A stretch of 10,731 bases of DNA from Candidatus Babelota bacterium (GTDB taxonomy: Bacteria; Babelota; Babeliae; Babelales; JAUPTZ01). The stretch spans positions 1 through 10,731 of the forward strand of contig JAUPVI010000001.1 of NCBI GenBank assembly GCA_030917105.1, written 5' to 3'. A program made the position numbers and the translations under genes. The notes below the pieces were generated by a model that was not told the DNA's origin, made no database searches, and worked only from the letters and a program-made list of their open reading frames with translations. Positions 1-5,260 of the stretch are shown here, piece after piece. The number at the start of each line of letters is the position of its first letter. Position 1 is the stretch's first letter.

Positions 1-309
1 AAAAAAAGTAAAGGAACGCAGGCGAGCACACAACTGCGCCGAATCTACAAAGTAAAGTTGGGCAAGTTTTTCAATAAAAGAATAGAAATGAGAGTCCTGT
101 GGAAACTGATGAACCGACGTGAGGGTGCGAATCTCATACCGCACTGCTGGCCGATTGGTCATAACCTCGATCACCAACCCAGCAAGCTGCTGGGTCCGCA
201 ATGGCACATCGACCATGCTTCCTTTGGTAATCAGCCTGGCCAGATGCGGCGGAACTTCATAATAGAGTGGTTCTTTGAATCCTTTTAAGAGTCGTACAAC
301 GACGTACAT
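1..309 (-). CDS. priA: Primosomal protein N' (PriA helicase), N-terminal part, runs off the window
   Basis: PriA is the DNA helicase that recognises stalled or repaired replication forks and reloads the replisome. Only the first 103 codons are inside the window, with no stop to position 1. The protein begins MYVVVRLLKGFKEPLYYEVP and continues with PPHLARLITKGSMVDVPL and then LAGLVIEV. This matches the PriA N-terminal 3'-DNA-binding domain: a short beta-strand, 'YxVPxxL', 'GxxVxVPxxxxxxxGxVxEV'. The helicase motifs would lie to the left of the window. The ATG overlaps the TAA of the preceding acyltransferase gene by one base (TAATG), so the two are probably translationally coupled. The DUF374-PriA adjacency is seen here; I cannot say whether it is conserved. 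Identification rests on the N-terminal pattern alone. Confidence 0.82.
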   Translation of the reverse strand, partial: MYVVVRLLKGFKEPLYYEVPPHLARLITKGSMVDVPLRTQQLAGLVIEVMTNRPAVRYEIRTLTSVHQFPQDSHFYSFIEKLAQLYFVDSAQLCARLRSFTFF

Positions 310-914
310 TATTTTTTACCAACCAGTTCAATAACCTCATGCTTCTCGTCAAAGGTATAATGGCGCGGCGGGTGAATGGTAATATTTATTTTACTAAATG
401 GCAGTGGCAACTTGAGTAGATCCCAGCGCTTTGCAAAGGACAATGCTACCGACACTCGACATTCCAAATACACAAGAGGCACATTGGTCCGTGCACACAT
501 ATACGGAATCTCACGCTGCAGCTGATGCGCCGGCCCATGGGTTCCATCCCCAACAATAAACATCCGTTTATTCATATCGATCACTTCAATGGCCCGCTTA
601 ATAAAGGAGATTTTTCCAGTACTATACATCACATGGAGCCCAAGCTTACGGGCAACAAAACCAGCCAAACATCCATCAACCGTAGCATCGCTAATCAAAT
701 GGCCATACACACCGGCACGGTGAAGAAAGTAAAGGCCGCTTATCGCATGCTCATGCCATAAGTAAAAAATACCCTGACGGACGTTTATCGGCAGCCCATC
801 ACCGGCGGAATCAATAACTTCAAGCTGATAGGTACCAAATAAAAGCCGCAAATACCAATACAAAATCGTCTTGGTAACCACGTTGGTCTGCAAAAAACGA
901 AGAACGGAAGACAT
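309..914 (-). CDS. DUF374 / lysophospholipid acyltransferase (LPLAT)-like protein
   Basis: This 201-residue protein is probably a membrane-associated acyltransferase of the DUF374 branch of the LPLAT superfamily, which acts in glycerolipid or lipid A-type acylation. The exact substrate is unknown. Family landmarks are visible in order: 'LWHEH' near residue 53, corresponding to the WHgr motif; 'LISDATVDG' near residue 73, in place of the usual S-x-S-x-DGE; 'GDGTHGP' near 122, matching PDGPRGP; and 'KRWDLLKLPLPFSK' near 163, matching the C-terminal SWDRF-x-x-PLPFSR motif. The usual length is about 200-230 residues, so it appears complete. The ATG has a GAGGTG ribosome binding site that overlaps the stop of the upstream small membrane ORF. 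It lies just upstream of priA in one minus-strand operon. The variant first motif (DATVDG) makes catalysis likely but not certain. Confidence 0.8.
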   Translation of the reverse strand: MSSVLRFLQTNVVTKTILYWYLRLLFGTYQLEVIDSAGDGLPINVRQGIFYLWHEHAISGLYFLHRAGVYGHLISDATVDGCLAGFVARKLGLHVMYSTGKISFIKRAIEVIDMNKRMFIVGDGTHGPAHQLQREIPYMCARTNVPLVYLECRVSVALSFAKRWDLLKLPLPFSKINITIHPPRHYTFDEKHEVIELVGKK

Positions 915-920
915 AGCACC

Positions 921-1229
921 TCAAAAAATAAAAATAGGGAGTAAAGAGTATACCATACCCTGCAAGTACCTGTAGCCCCTCGACAGCCCCCCCCAACGTG
1001 ACAGCATCCTTTCCAAGTACAAAAAGAAACAGAAAGACGCCCCTATGAAGAAAATATGGCTTACGCTCCTCGAGGGAGCAGGTGCCACGCAAACTACCAC
1101 CACAAATCTCGTGAACAACACACCGCAAAAAATAGTTATACCGCGCAACAACCAAGAACCAAAAAAAAATGGGCTTGCTTCTCTTGCCACTCGCGCAACA
1201 ACAGCAATAGGCTCTGGCGCAGGGCTCAT
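921..1229 (-). CDS. Small hydrophobic protein, probable inner-membrane protein, unrecognised
   Basis: This 102-residue ORF is rich in Phe, Val and Leu. Likely membrane segments lie around residues 23-48 (FGSWLLRGITIFCGVL, then FVVVVCVA) and 58-70 (FFIGASFCFFLY), with a third possible hydrophobic stretch at the C-terminus (MVYSLLPIFIF). Its TGA lies just before the acyltransferase ATG, inside that gene's ribosome binding site, which is the spacing of a coupled operon. The ATG overlaps the TGA of an even smaller hydrophobic ORF upstream (TGATG). I do not recognise the family. Another frame on the same strand (TTG at 1251, running to 820) is also open and has a better ribosome binding site, AAGGAG. 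That product is Cys-rich and would overlap the acyltransferase start, so I prefer this frame. It could also be a degraded or frameshifted gene. Confidence 0.45.
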   Translation of the reverse strand: MSPAPEPIAVVARVAREASPFFFGSWLLRGITIFCGVLFTRFVVVVCVAPAPSRSVSHIFFIGASFCFFLYLERMLSRWGGLSRGYRYLQGMVYSLLPIFIF

Positions 1230-1315
1230 CAGCCTCTATGCGCCTCTTCAAATTTACTCCTTAAATACCGAGATTGCACTCCTTGAAAGAAAAGAACAAC
1301 CGGTACCACTAGCAC
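1229..1315 (-). CDS. Possible 28-residue leader or small membrane peptide
   Basis: A short GTG-initiated reading frame encodes one hydrophobic helix (MLVVPVVLFFQGVQ) followed by a charged tail (SRYLRSKFEEAHRG). It has a GAGG just upstream, and its TGA overlaps the ATG of the next small membrane ORF as TGATG. That junction and the helix-plus-basic-tail pattern suggest it is translated, either as a separate small membrane peptide or as the displaced N-terminus of the downstream protein after a frameshift. The evidence is composition and junction only, with no homology recognised. It could be chance. Confidence 0.25.
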   Translation of the reverse strand: MLVVPVVLFFQGVQSRYLRSKFEEAHRG

Positions 1316-1479
1316 TCCTCACCAAGTGTGATTCGCTGTTTGCACTATGAAAACGATTTGACACGCTATCGATTGTAAATTTTCTTGCAGTCGTTGTATG
1401 GAAGCAATACGGCGCAAATTAAGTGCGACGTAATATTTTACCTCTGTATCAACTTTTTTTACGCACCTTTTCCGCCTAT

Positions 1480-1510
1480 TTGACTTTCAGTGCTCCCAAA
1501 CATTTATACT
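1480..1510 (+). promoter_or_regulatory. Candidate sigma-70 type promoter of the histone-like gene
   Basis: A -35-like TTGACT at 1480-1485 and a -10-like TATACT at 1505-1510 each match the consensus at five of six positions. The spacer is 19 bases, longer than ideal. A second -10 with an extended TG (TGGTATAGA, 1516-1524) lies just downstream without a good -35. Transcription would begin near 1517-1531 and leave a leader of 70-85 bases. Confidence 0.45.
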
Positions 1511-1516
1511 TTTTCT

Positions 1517-1532
1517 GGTATAGAGATATACC
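1517..1532. repeat. Perfect 6+6 inverted repeat, possible operator or 5' hairpin
   Basis: GGTATA, a four-base GAGA centre, then TATACC: a perfect inverted repeat placed exactly where transcription from the candidate promoter at 1480-1510 should start. It is followed two bases later by the self-complementary CGTGCGCACG (1534-1543). It could be a repressor site or a structured 5' end of the histone-like mRNA. The part inside the alternative extended -10 may be coincidence. Confidence 0.4.
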
Positions 1533-1601
1533 GCGTGCGCACGACCCTATCGTATGCACCGACAGAACCTAACGTTAGTATTTGTAGAGAGGAATAGGGA
1601 A

Positions 1602-2150
1602 ATGGTTAAATTTGATTCAGATAAAGTTGCTATGCAAGCCGCTATGCAAGACGGCCCAGTTAGCTTGAGCGCTGCGGGGGCATCATCTGCCGCCACGCCA
1701 GCTGCTCCAGCTAAAAAAGCTACGCGCAAAAAAGCTGCAAGCAAGAAAAAAGCTGCTCCTAAAAAGAAGGCTGCTGTTAAAAAAGCTGCCCCTAAAAGAA
1801 AAGCCGCTCCTAAAAAGAAAGCTGCTGTAAAGAAGGCTGCTCCTGCTGCCGCTGCTGCTACTACTAAGAAAGCTGCTCCTAAGAAGAAAGCCGCAAAAAA
1901 AGCTGCCCCTAAAAGAAAAGTAGCGGCGAAAAAAGCTGCTCCTAAAAAGAAAGCTGCTGCTAAGAAAGCTGCTCCTAAAAGAAAAACAAGCCGCAAAAAA
2001 GTAGCTGGCAAGAAAGCGACAACACGTAAAGTCGCTAAGAAAGCAACTGCTAAAAAGGCTGTCCGTCGCAAAGCAAGCACTCGCAAAACTAGTGCTAAAC
2101 GCGCAGTTAAGCGCGGTGGTGCTCGCAAGAGAGCTGCTAAAAAGAAATAA
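1602..2150 (+). CDS. Lysine/alanine-rich histone H1-like DNA-binding protein
   Basis: This 182-residue, extremely basic, low-complexity protein probably coats and compacts the chromosome, like the chlamydial Hc1/Hc2 proteins and other bacterial H1 C-terminal-like proteins. Residues 1-36 form a non-repetitive, Ala/Ser-rich head with acidic residues. Residues 51-133 consist of eight imperfect repeats of 6-12 residues, mostly AAPK(K/R)K followed by A-A-x-K-K, in which AAPKKK and AAPKRK tend to alternate. The tail is Arg/Lys/Thr-rich (TSRKKVAGKKATTRKVAKK and on). The ATG at 1602 is chosen because GAGAGG sits nine bases upstream; an in-frame ATG at 1554 lacks such a site. The gene has its own promoter region and a hairpin terminator. 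The long open frames opposite it on the minus strand are artefacts of its repetitive codons. Function follows from composition, so a structured-domain homologue cannot be named. Confidence 0.85.
   Translation: MVKFDSDKVAMQAAMQDGPVSLSAAGASSAATPAAPAKKATRKKAASKKKAAPKKKAAVKKAAPKRKAAPKKKAAVKKAAPAAAAATTKKAAPKKKAAKKAAPKRKVAAKKAAPKKKAAAKKAAPKRKTSRKKVAGKKATTRKVAKKATAKKAVRRKASTRKTSAKRAVKRGGARKRAAKKK
1752..2000 (+). repeat. Degenerate tandem repeat inside the histone-like gene
   Basis: This stretch encodes eight consecutive units of the AAPK(K/R)K-AAxKK type (6, 10, 11 or 12 residues each). At the DNA level the units share forms such as GCTGCTCCTAAAAAGAAA. They differ by codon changes and unit length, as expected of a coding repeat that expands and contracts by slippage. 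One unit has lost its lysines (AAPAAAAATTKK). Confidence 0.8.
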
Positions 2151-2173
2151 GTAGAATTCCTTCTTGTTTTGAG

Positions 2174-2208
2174 AAAGAGGCGCGCGCCTAAACAACACGC
2201 GCCTCTTT
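2174..2208 (+). terminator. Intrinsic terminator after the histone-like gene, probably bidirectional
   Basis: AAAGAGGCGCG (2174-2184) pairs perfectly with CGCGCCTCTTT (2198-2208) around a 13-base loop and is followed by TTTTGTTTT. It lies 23 bases after the histone-like stop. Read on the minus strand, the same stem follows trpS by a few bases, although the T-run on that side is weaker. Confidence 0.85.
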
Positions 2209-2212
2209 TGTT

Positions 2213-3199
2213 TTATAAAGCTCCTACGAGATTATAAACCTTTTCCATCGTGGCCGCTGACTCTTTTCGAGCACGAATTGCCCCTTCTTCAAGCACCTGA
2301 CGAATATCATCTGGCTGACGCATGAGTTCATGATAGCGCTCACGTATAGGAGCCAAAATGGCATTCATATGCGTGAACAAGGTTTTCTTGCAATCAATGC
2401 AGCCAATCCTAGCGGTGCGACACCCTTCTGCACGCTCTCCCTGTACTTCCACTGGCGAAAACAATTTGTGCCATGCAAAGACATTACAAATATCTGGATT
2501 GCCGGGGTCAGCACGCCGTACGCGCGCCGGATCAGTCGCCGCGTGCCGCAGCTTTTCCCAAATGGCCTCCTCAGACTCTACCAAGCCAATATAGTTATTA
2601 AAGCTCTTGCTCATTTTACGCTGGCCATCAAGCCCCAACACTTTGATTGTGGTCGAATGAAGTGTTTGCGGTTCTTTAAACAACGGCTCATCGGCCGGAC
2701 AAAAACGATTGTTAAACTTATGCGCTAAGGTACGCGTCAATTCAAGATGCTGTGCCTGATCTATGCCAACCGGAACCATATCCGGACGGTATAGCAACAC
2801 ATCAGCTGCTTGCAAAATGGGGTACGTAAACAGCCCCACATTTACTGCCTGCGGGTTAGCATCAGACTTTTCTTTGAATTGAACCATACGCTCAAGCTCA
2901 CCAAAGGGGGCAAGGCAGGATAATATCCATGAAAGTTGTGTGTGTGCCGGCACTTGAGACTGAACAAACAGCGTTGATTTTTTTGGATCGACACCTGCGG
3001 CAATCAGCGTCGCCGCCAACTCAAGGATAATGCCAGGACGCGTCGCCGCGTCATACGGAACTGTCTGAGCATGAAGATCGGCAATAAAAAAGAAGCACTC
3101 TTCCCCTTTATTTTGCAACCGTACCCAGTTGTAAATGGCACCAAAATAGTTGCCTAAATGAAGTTGCCCGGAGGGCTGAATACCAGAGAGAATGCGCAT
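2213..3199 (-). CDS. trpS: Tryptophanyl-tRNA synthetase
   Basis: TrpRS charges tRNA-Trp with tryptophan in the cytoplasm (class I synthetase, normally a dimer). At 328 residues it has the usual length. The N-terminus MRILSGIQPSGQLHLGNYFG carries the HIGH-type signature (PSGQLHLGN). Further on come 'DVLLYRPDMVPVGIDQAQHLE', the tryptophan and adenylate pocket region, and KMSKS at about residues 195-199. The C-terminal part has the common 'GCRTARIGCIDCKK' stretch. The ATG at 3199 is preferred over an upstream in-frame codon at 3253 for two reasons: homology starts at MRILSG, and the upstream codon lies inside the promoter. AAGG lies ten bases before the chosen ATG. It is transcribed divergently from rnpB and convergently with the histone-like gene. 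Confidence 0.96.
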   Translation of the reverse strand: MRILSGIQPSGQLHLGNYFGAIYNWVRLQNKGEECFFFIADLHAQTVPYDAATRPGIILELAATLIAAGVDPKKSTLFVQSQVPAHTQLSWILSCLAPFGELERMVQFKEKSDANPQAVNVGLFTYPILQAADVLLYRPDMVPVGIDQAQHLELTRTLAHKFNNRFCPADEPLFKEPQTLHSTTIKVLGLDGQRKMSKSFNNYIGLVESEEAIWEKLRHAATDPARVRRADPGNPDICNVFAWHKLFSPVEVQGERAEGCRTARIGCIDCKKTLFTHMNAILAPIRERYHELMRQPDDIRQVLEEGAIRARKESAATMEKVYNLVGAL

Positions 3200-3234
3200 G
3201 GTTTTGAACCTTGTATAAAACGATGAATGGGGGA

Positions 3235-3263
3235 AGTGTAGTAATAAAGTCATTCCTTTTCAA
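3235..3263 (-). promoter_or_regulatory. Promoter of trpS
   Basis: On the minus strand TTGAAA (3263-3258), 17 bases, then TACACT (3240-3235): five and four matches to the sigma-70 consensus. Transcription would start near 3228, giving a leader of about 30 bases before the ATG at 3199. This excludes the longer in-frame start at 3253. Confidence 0.6.
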
Positions 3264-3276
3264 CAAAAAGCAGCCC

Positions 3277-3304
3277 TAGACAGGAAACCCCCTGCCGCTA
3301 TACT
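3277..3304 (+). promoter_or_regulatory. Promoter of rnpB
   Basis: TAGACA (3277-3282) and TATACT (3299-3304) each match the consensus at five of six positions, with a 16-base spacer. The predicted start near 3311-3312 coincides with the first base of the RNase P RNA P1 helix, which supports both calls. It lies back-to-back with the trpS promoter. Confidence 0.75.
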
Positions 3305-3311
3305 GGTTGGC

Positions 3312-3726
3312 ACTACATAAACGGTCTGCCGGATAGCCGCGCATGCTTTGGCATGTGAGGAAAGTCTGGACTCCTCATCGAAAAATGCCGCATTAGCTTC
3401 CCGCCGTCGCACATCATCGCCCTCACGGGCAATTCTGTGACTATGGCGTGGCTAGCAAGTGCGGAGGGCGCAAGTTCATGGAAAGTGCAACAGAAACAAA
3501 ACAACCACTCGCCGCAAGGTGAGCGGAAATGGTGAAACCGTGCGGTAAGAGCGCACGCATGTCGGCAGCAATGTCGGCGTGGGGCAAACCCCATTTGGAG
3601 CAAGACAAAATAGGTCAACGTTACGCTGTATCGATGCAGAGTTGACGGGTTTGTCGCGAAGATAGATGGCTATCACGACGCAAGTCGTACAGAATCCAGC
3701 TTACACGTGGTCCGTTTATGTAGTCT
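3312..3726 (+). ncRNA. rnpB: RNase P RNA, bacterial class A-like
   Basis: This is the catalytic RNA that trims 5' leaders from tRNA precursors. The ends are set by the P1 helix: 3312-3324 is perfectly complementary to 3712-3724. P2 is GATAGCC (3332-3338) with GGCTATC (3668-3674). The conserved core is present: GAGGAAAGTCTGGACTCC (3357-3374), GGTAAGAGCGCAC (3544-3556), GGAGCAAGACAAAATAGG (3597-3614) and ACAGAATCCAGCTTACA (3689-3705). A five-base-pair hairpin with a GCAA loop (3675-3688) lies between P2 and the ACAGAA motif, where P19 is found in RNAs that have it. Oddity: loop L15 appears to hold a small hairpin (CTGTA/TGCAG, 3626-3639) instead of the usual GGU that pairs with tRNA CCA. No terminator hairpin is visible downstream. 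The 3' end is estimated from P1. Confidence 0.96.
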
Positions 3727-3772
3727 TGGGAAATGTCTTTAAAAAATCACCTCAACAATGTAGGCTTTGCAC

Positions 3773-4171
3773 ATGGAAACGCACTCTACATCTCTTACCG
3801 CCCTCTTAAAAGCTCAGAAAAATTTTGAGGCTTATCGCCAAAATCTGGATACCGATCAGAACAAAGCCGGCGCCATACAGGCATTCGAATATTCCTTTGA
3901 GCTCGCATGGAAAGGCATGAAACGAATCATTGAAGATAGCAACGGCAAGCCAATCTTTGGCATGAAAGAAATATTTCGCACAGCCGCACTAGCTGGGCTC
4001 ATCGATGAGCCTGAAATTTGGTTCGTCTTCTTGGAGCAACGAAATTTAACCAGTCACACCTATGACGAAGAAGTAGCAGAGGAAATCATAGAGATTTTCC
4101 CTCGATTCTCCGTAGAACTTGAGGCATTTATCAACAAGGCAACAAAGCGAATTCAAAATGCTTCACATTGA
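3773..4171 (+). CDS. HEPN-type protein, nucleotidyltransferase substrate-binding family (HI0074-like)
   Basis: This 132-residue all-helical protein belongs to the family paired with minimal nucleotidyltransferases (HI0074, 'NTase_sub_bind', a HEPN relative). Landmarks are 'AIQAFEYSFELAWKGMKR' (about residues 34-51), 'FGMKEIFRTAALAGLIDEP' (62-80) and 'EQRNLTSHTYDEE' (88-100). The last contains R90-x4-H95-x-Y97, the RX4HXY arrangement typical of HEPN ribonuclease toxins, in which the Tyr is the residue AMPylated by the partner enzyme in MntA-HepT systems. The start at 3773 follows TAGG by eight bases; a TTG two codons earlier is possible. The gene overlaps the downstream nucleotidyltransferase by 14 bases. 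It begins about 46 bases after rnpB with no clear promoter of its own. HI0074 family members have also been described as substrate-binding subunits, so toxicity is inferred. Confidence 0.88.
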   Translation: METHSTSLTALLKAQKNFEAYRQNLDTDQNKAGAIQAFEYSFELAWKGMKRIIEDSNGKPIFGMKEIFRTAALAGLIDEPEIWFVFLEQRNLTSHTYDEEVAEEIIEIFPRFSVELEAFINKATKRIQNASH

Positions 4172-4445
4172 AGAGCGACACTATAAGATTATTGCCCAAA
4201 TCTTAACACCATACAAAGAATATGCTTTTCACGCATTTGGCTCACGATCCCGAGGCGACCAGAAAAGATTTTCCGATCTAGACCTGTGTACTCTAAACCC
4301 AATTCCTCGAATGGTCATCGGCGATATAAAAGAAGCATTCGAAAACTCAAACCTTCCTTATAAAGTCGATATAATTGACTGGAACCGCTGCTCTGAAGAA
4401 TTTCGCAACCTTATTAAAAAGGACTTGGTCCCCCTCGATCTTTAA
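4158..4445 (+). CDS. Minimal nucleotidyltransferase (MNT), antitoxin-like partner of the HEPN gene
   Basis: This 95-residue protein is of the DNA polymerase beta-like minimal nucleotidyltransferase fold. The active site is intact: G28-S29, ten residues, then D40-x-D42 (FGSRSRGD ... FSDLDL), the exact GSX10DXD signature, followed by a third acidic residue near D71 (YKVDIID). In HEPN/MNT modules such enzymes transfer AMP to a Tyr of the partner and silence it. The ATG at 4158 lies within the end of the HEPN gene. An earlier in-frame start at 4119 would add 13 residues unlike the family and a deep overlap, so I reject it. The 3' end overlaps the convergent methyltransferase gene by 32 bases. Confidence 0.88.
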   Translation: MLHIEERHYKIIAQILTPYKEYAFHAFGSRSRGDQKRFSDLDLCTLNPIPRMVIGDIKEAFENSNLPYKVDIIDWNRCSEEFRNLIKKDLVPLDL

Positions 4446-5244
4446 CCTTCGCCACAAGATTAACCATGCGTGCCTCGCCTTGTTCCATCGCATGAATAAT
4501 CGCTTCGTATCCTTCAATTGCTGCCACTCGTTCTAACTCTGTCATAACCTTTAAATGACTTTCGCGAAGGGCCGGGTCCTGTAATCGTGCAATAATCTGC
4601 CGATTCCATTCAATGCAAGAACCACTATCATCGCGCACACTCAGTACCGAAAAACCATTACGCTCAAGTGTCGCGCAATAACCACTTTCACTTTCCGCAA
4701 AAAGAGACAACTTCTCTAATTCAACCAGCCGAGCTACATTGGGCCCCCACTTCTTGCTTTCACTACTCAACCAGTCAGTAATAATTAACAATCCATCCGC
4801 CTTTAGCAATCGACGACATTCCACGAAAAGCTCATTTTTATCGGAGACATGCGTGAGGACTCCCTTGCTATAAATAATGTCAAAACTCTGTGAAGCCATC
4901 GGCCAATTGCTATTGCTGGTACTTAAAACAAAATCGACAGCATTTTTTAGCTCTTGGGGAATTCGCTTAGTAGCCTCAGAAACCATCCAAGAGTTAACTT
5001 CAAGCCCCGTGACCCGCGCCTGATACTTGGCCGCTAAATAGCAGGCTGCACCTCCAAGACCAGCACCAATATCAAGTAACCGTTTGCCATGCAATGGCAC
5101 ATCACCAAATATTTGTTCTATTCCAGCAGCGCCGCCTTCAGACATCATCCCGGGCCCGTATGCTGCTTCAAGCTGCAAACAATACTGCGGCGTATATTCA
5201 TTTTCCAACGTTGTAAACGCAGCGGCCGTATCAACAGTTACCAT
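4414..5244 (-). CDS. Class I SAM-dependent methyltransferase, phosphoethanolamine N-methyltransferase-like
   Basis: This 276-residue protein has a Rossmann-type methyltransferase core. Motif I is LLDIGAGLGG (56-65), preceded by 'MSEGGAAGIEQIF' as in the GG-rich stretch before motif I of phosphoethanolamine and sterol-type N-methyltransferases. The acidic end of beta 2 is 'VTGLEVN' (E82). Then come 'FDIIYSKGVLTHVSDK' (121-136) and 'LLKADGLLIITDW' (146-158), which resemble 'YSRDtilHi.DK' and 'LKPGGkllIsDY' of those enzymes. The substrate is inferred only to be a small amine or phosphoamine. The C-terminal 100 residues are less recognisable. The start has a strong GAGGAGG site. It is the last gene of an operon, 16 bases after the amino acid permease, and its tail overlaps the MNT gene on the other strand. 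Confidence 0.78.
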   Translation of the reverse strand: MVTVDTAAAFTTLENEYTPQYCLQLEAAYGPGMMSEGGAAGIEQIFGDVPLHGKRLLDIGAGLGGAACYLAAKYQARVTGLEVNSWMVSEATKRIPQELKNAVDFVLSTSNSNWPMASQSFDIIYSKGVLTHVSDKNELFVECRRLLKADGLLIITDWLSSESKKWGPNVARLVELEKLSLFAESESGYCATLERNGFSVLSVRDDSGSCIEWNRQIIARLQDPALRESHLKVMTELERVAAIEGYEAIIHAMEQGEARMVNLVAKVKDRGGPSPF

Positions 5245-5260
5245 GCCTTTTCCTCCTCAA

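Larger units (their letters stand above)
1316..1601. other. Gene-free stretch before the histone-like gene
   Basis: No protein frame on either strand looks genuine here and no tRNA fold is seen. The right half holds the candidate promoter of the histone-like gene (1480-1510), a perfect inverted repeat (1517-1532) and a 10-base palindrome (1534-1543). The left half must include whatever drives the minus-strand acyltransferase-priA operon. The best -10 there is TACAAT read on the minus strand at 1377-1372, but its -35 is poor, so I do not call it. An isolated TTGACA on the plus strand at 1358-1363 has no matching -10 at normal spacing. Confidence 0.6.

Noticed and set aside
58..288. Plus-strand ORF of 76 codons at the left edge
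   Set aside because: It is opposite the priA N-terminus, which matches its family well.
820..1251. Open frame of 143 codons on the minus strand starting with TTG and a good ribosome binding site
   Set aside because: Its product is Cys-rich with no coherent membrane or fold pattern and it would run about 95 bases into the acyltransferase gene. The 921-1229 frame fits the operon junctions better, but I keep low confidence there.
1045..1350. Plus-strand ORF of 101 codons with a signal-like start (MKKIW)
   Set aside because: It has no ribosome binding site, its composition is Thr/Ala low-complexity, and it lies opposite the coupled minus-strand operon. Likely a shadow.
1358..1386. Isolated perfect TTGACA as a promoter -35
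   Set aside because: No acceptable -10 lies 16-18 bases downstream, and there is no gene nearby in that direction that needs it beyond the better-placed candidate at 1480-1510.
1547..2128. Long hydrophobic Ala/Phe/Leu-rich ORF on the minus strand
   Set aside because: It is the complement of the lysine-rich repeat gene. Lys and Ala codons read in reverse give Phe, Leu and Ala, so it looks like a membrane protein by artefact.
1683..2198. Ser/Phe-rich minus-strand ORF of 171 codons
   Set aside because: Another shadow of the histone-like repeat; it has no ribosome binding site and runs through the terminator hairpin.
3313..3676. Minus-strand ORFs across the RNase P RNA
   Set aside because: The region is explained fully by rnpB structure and conserved motifs on the plus strand.
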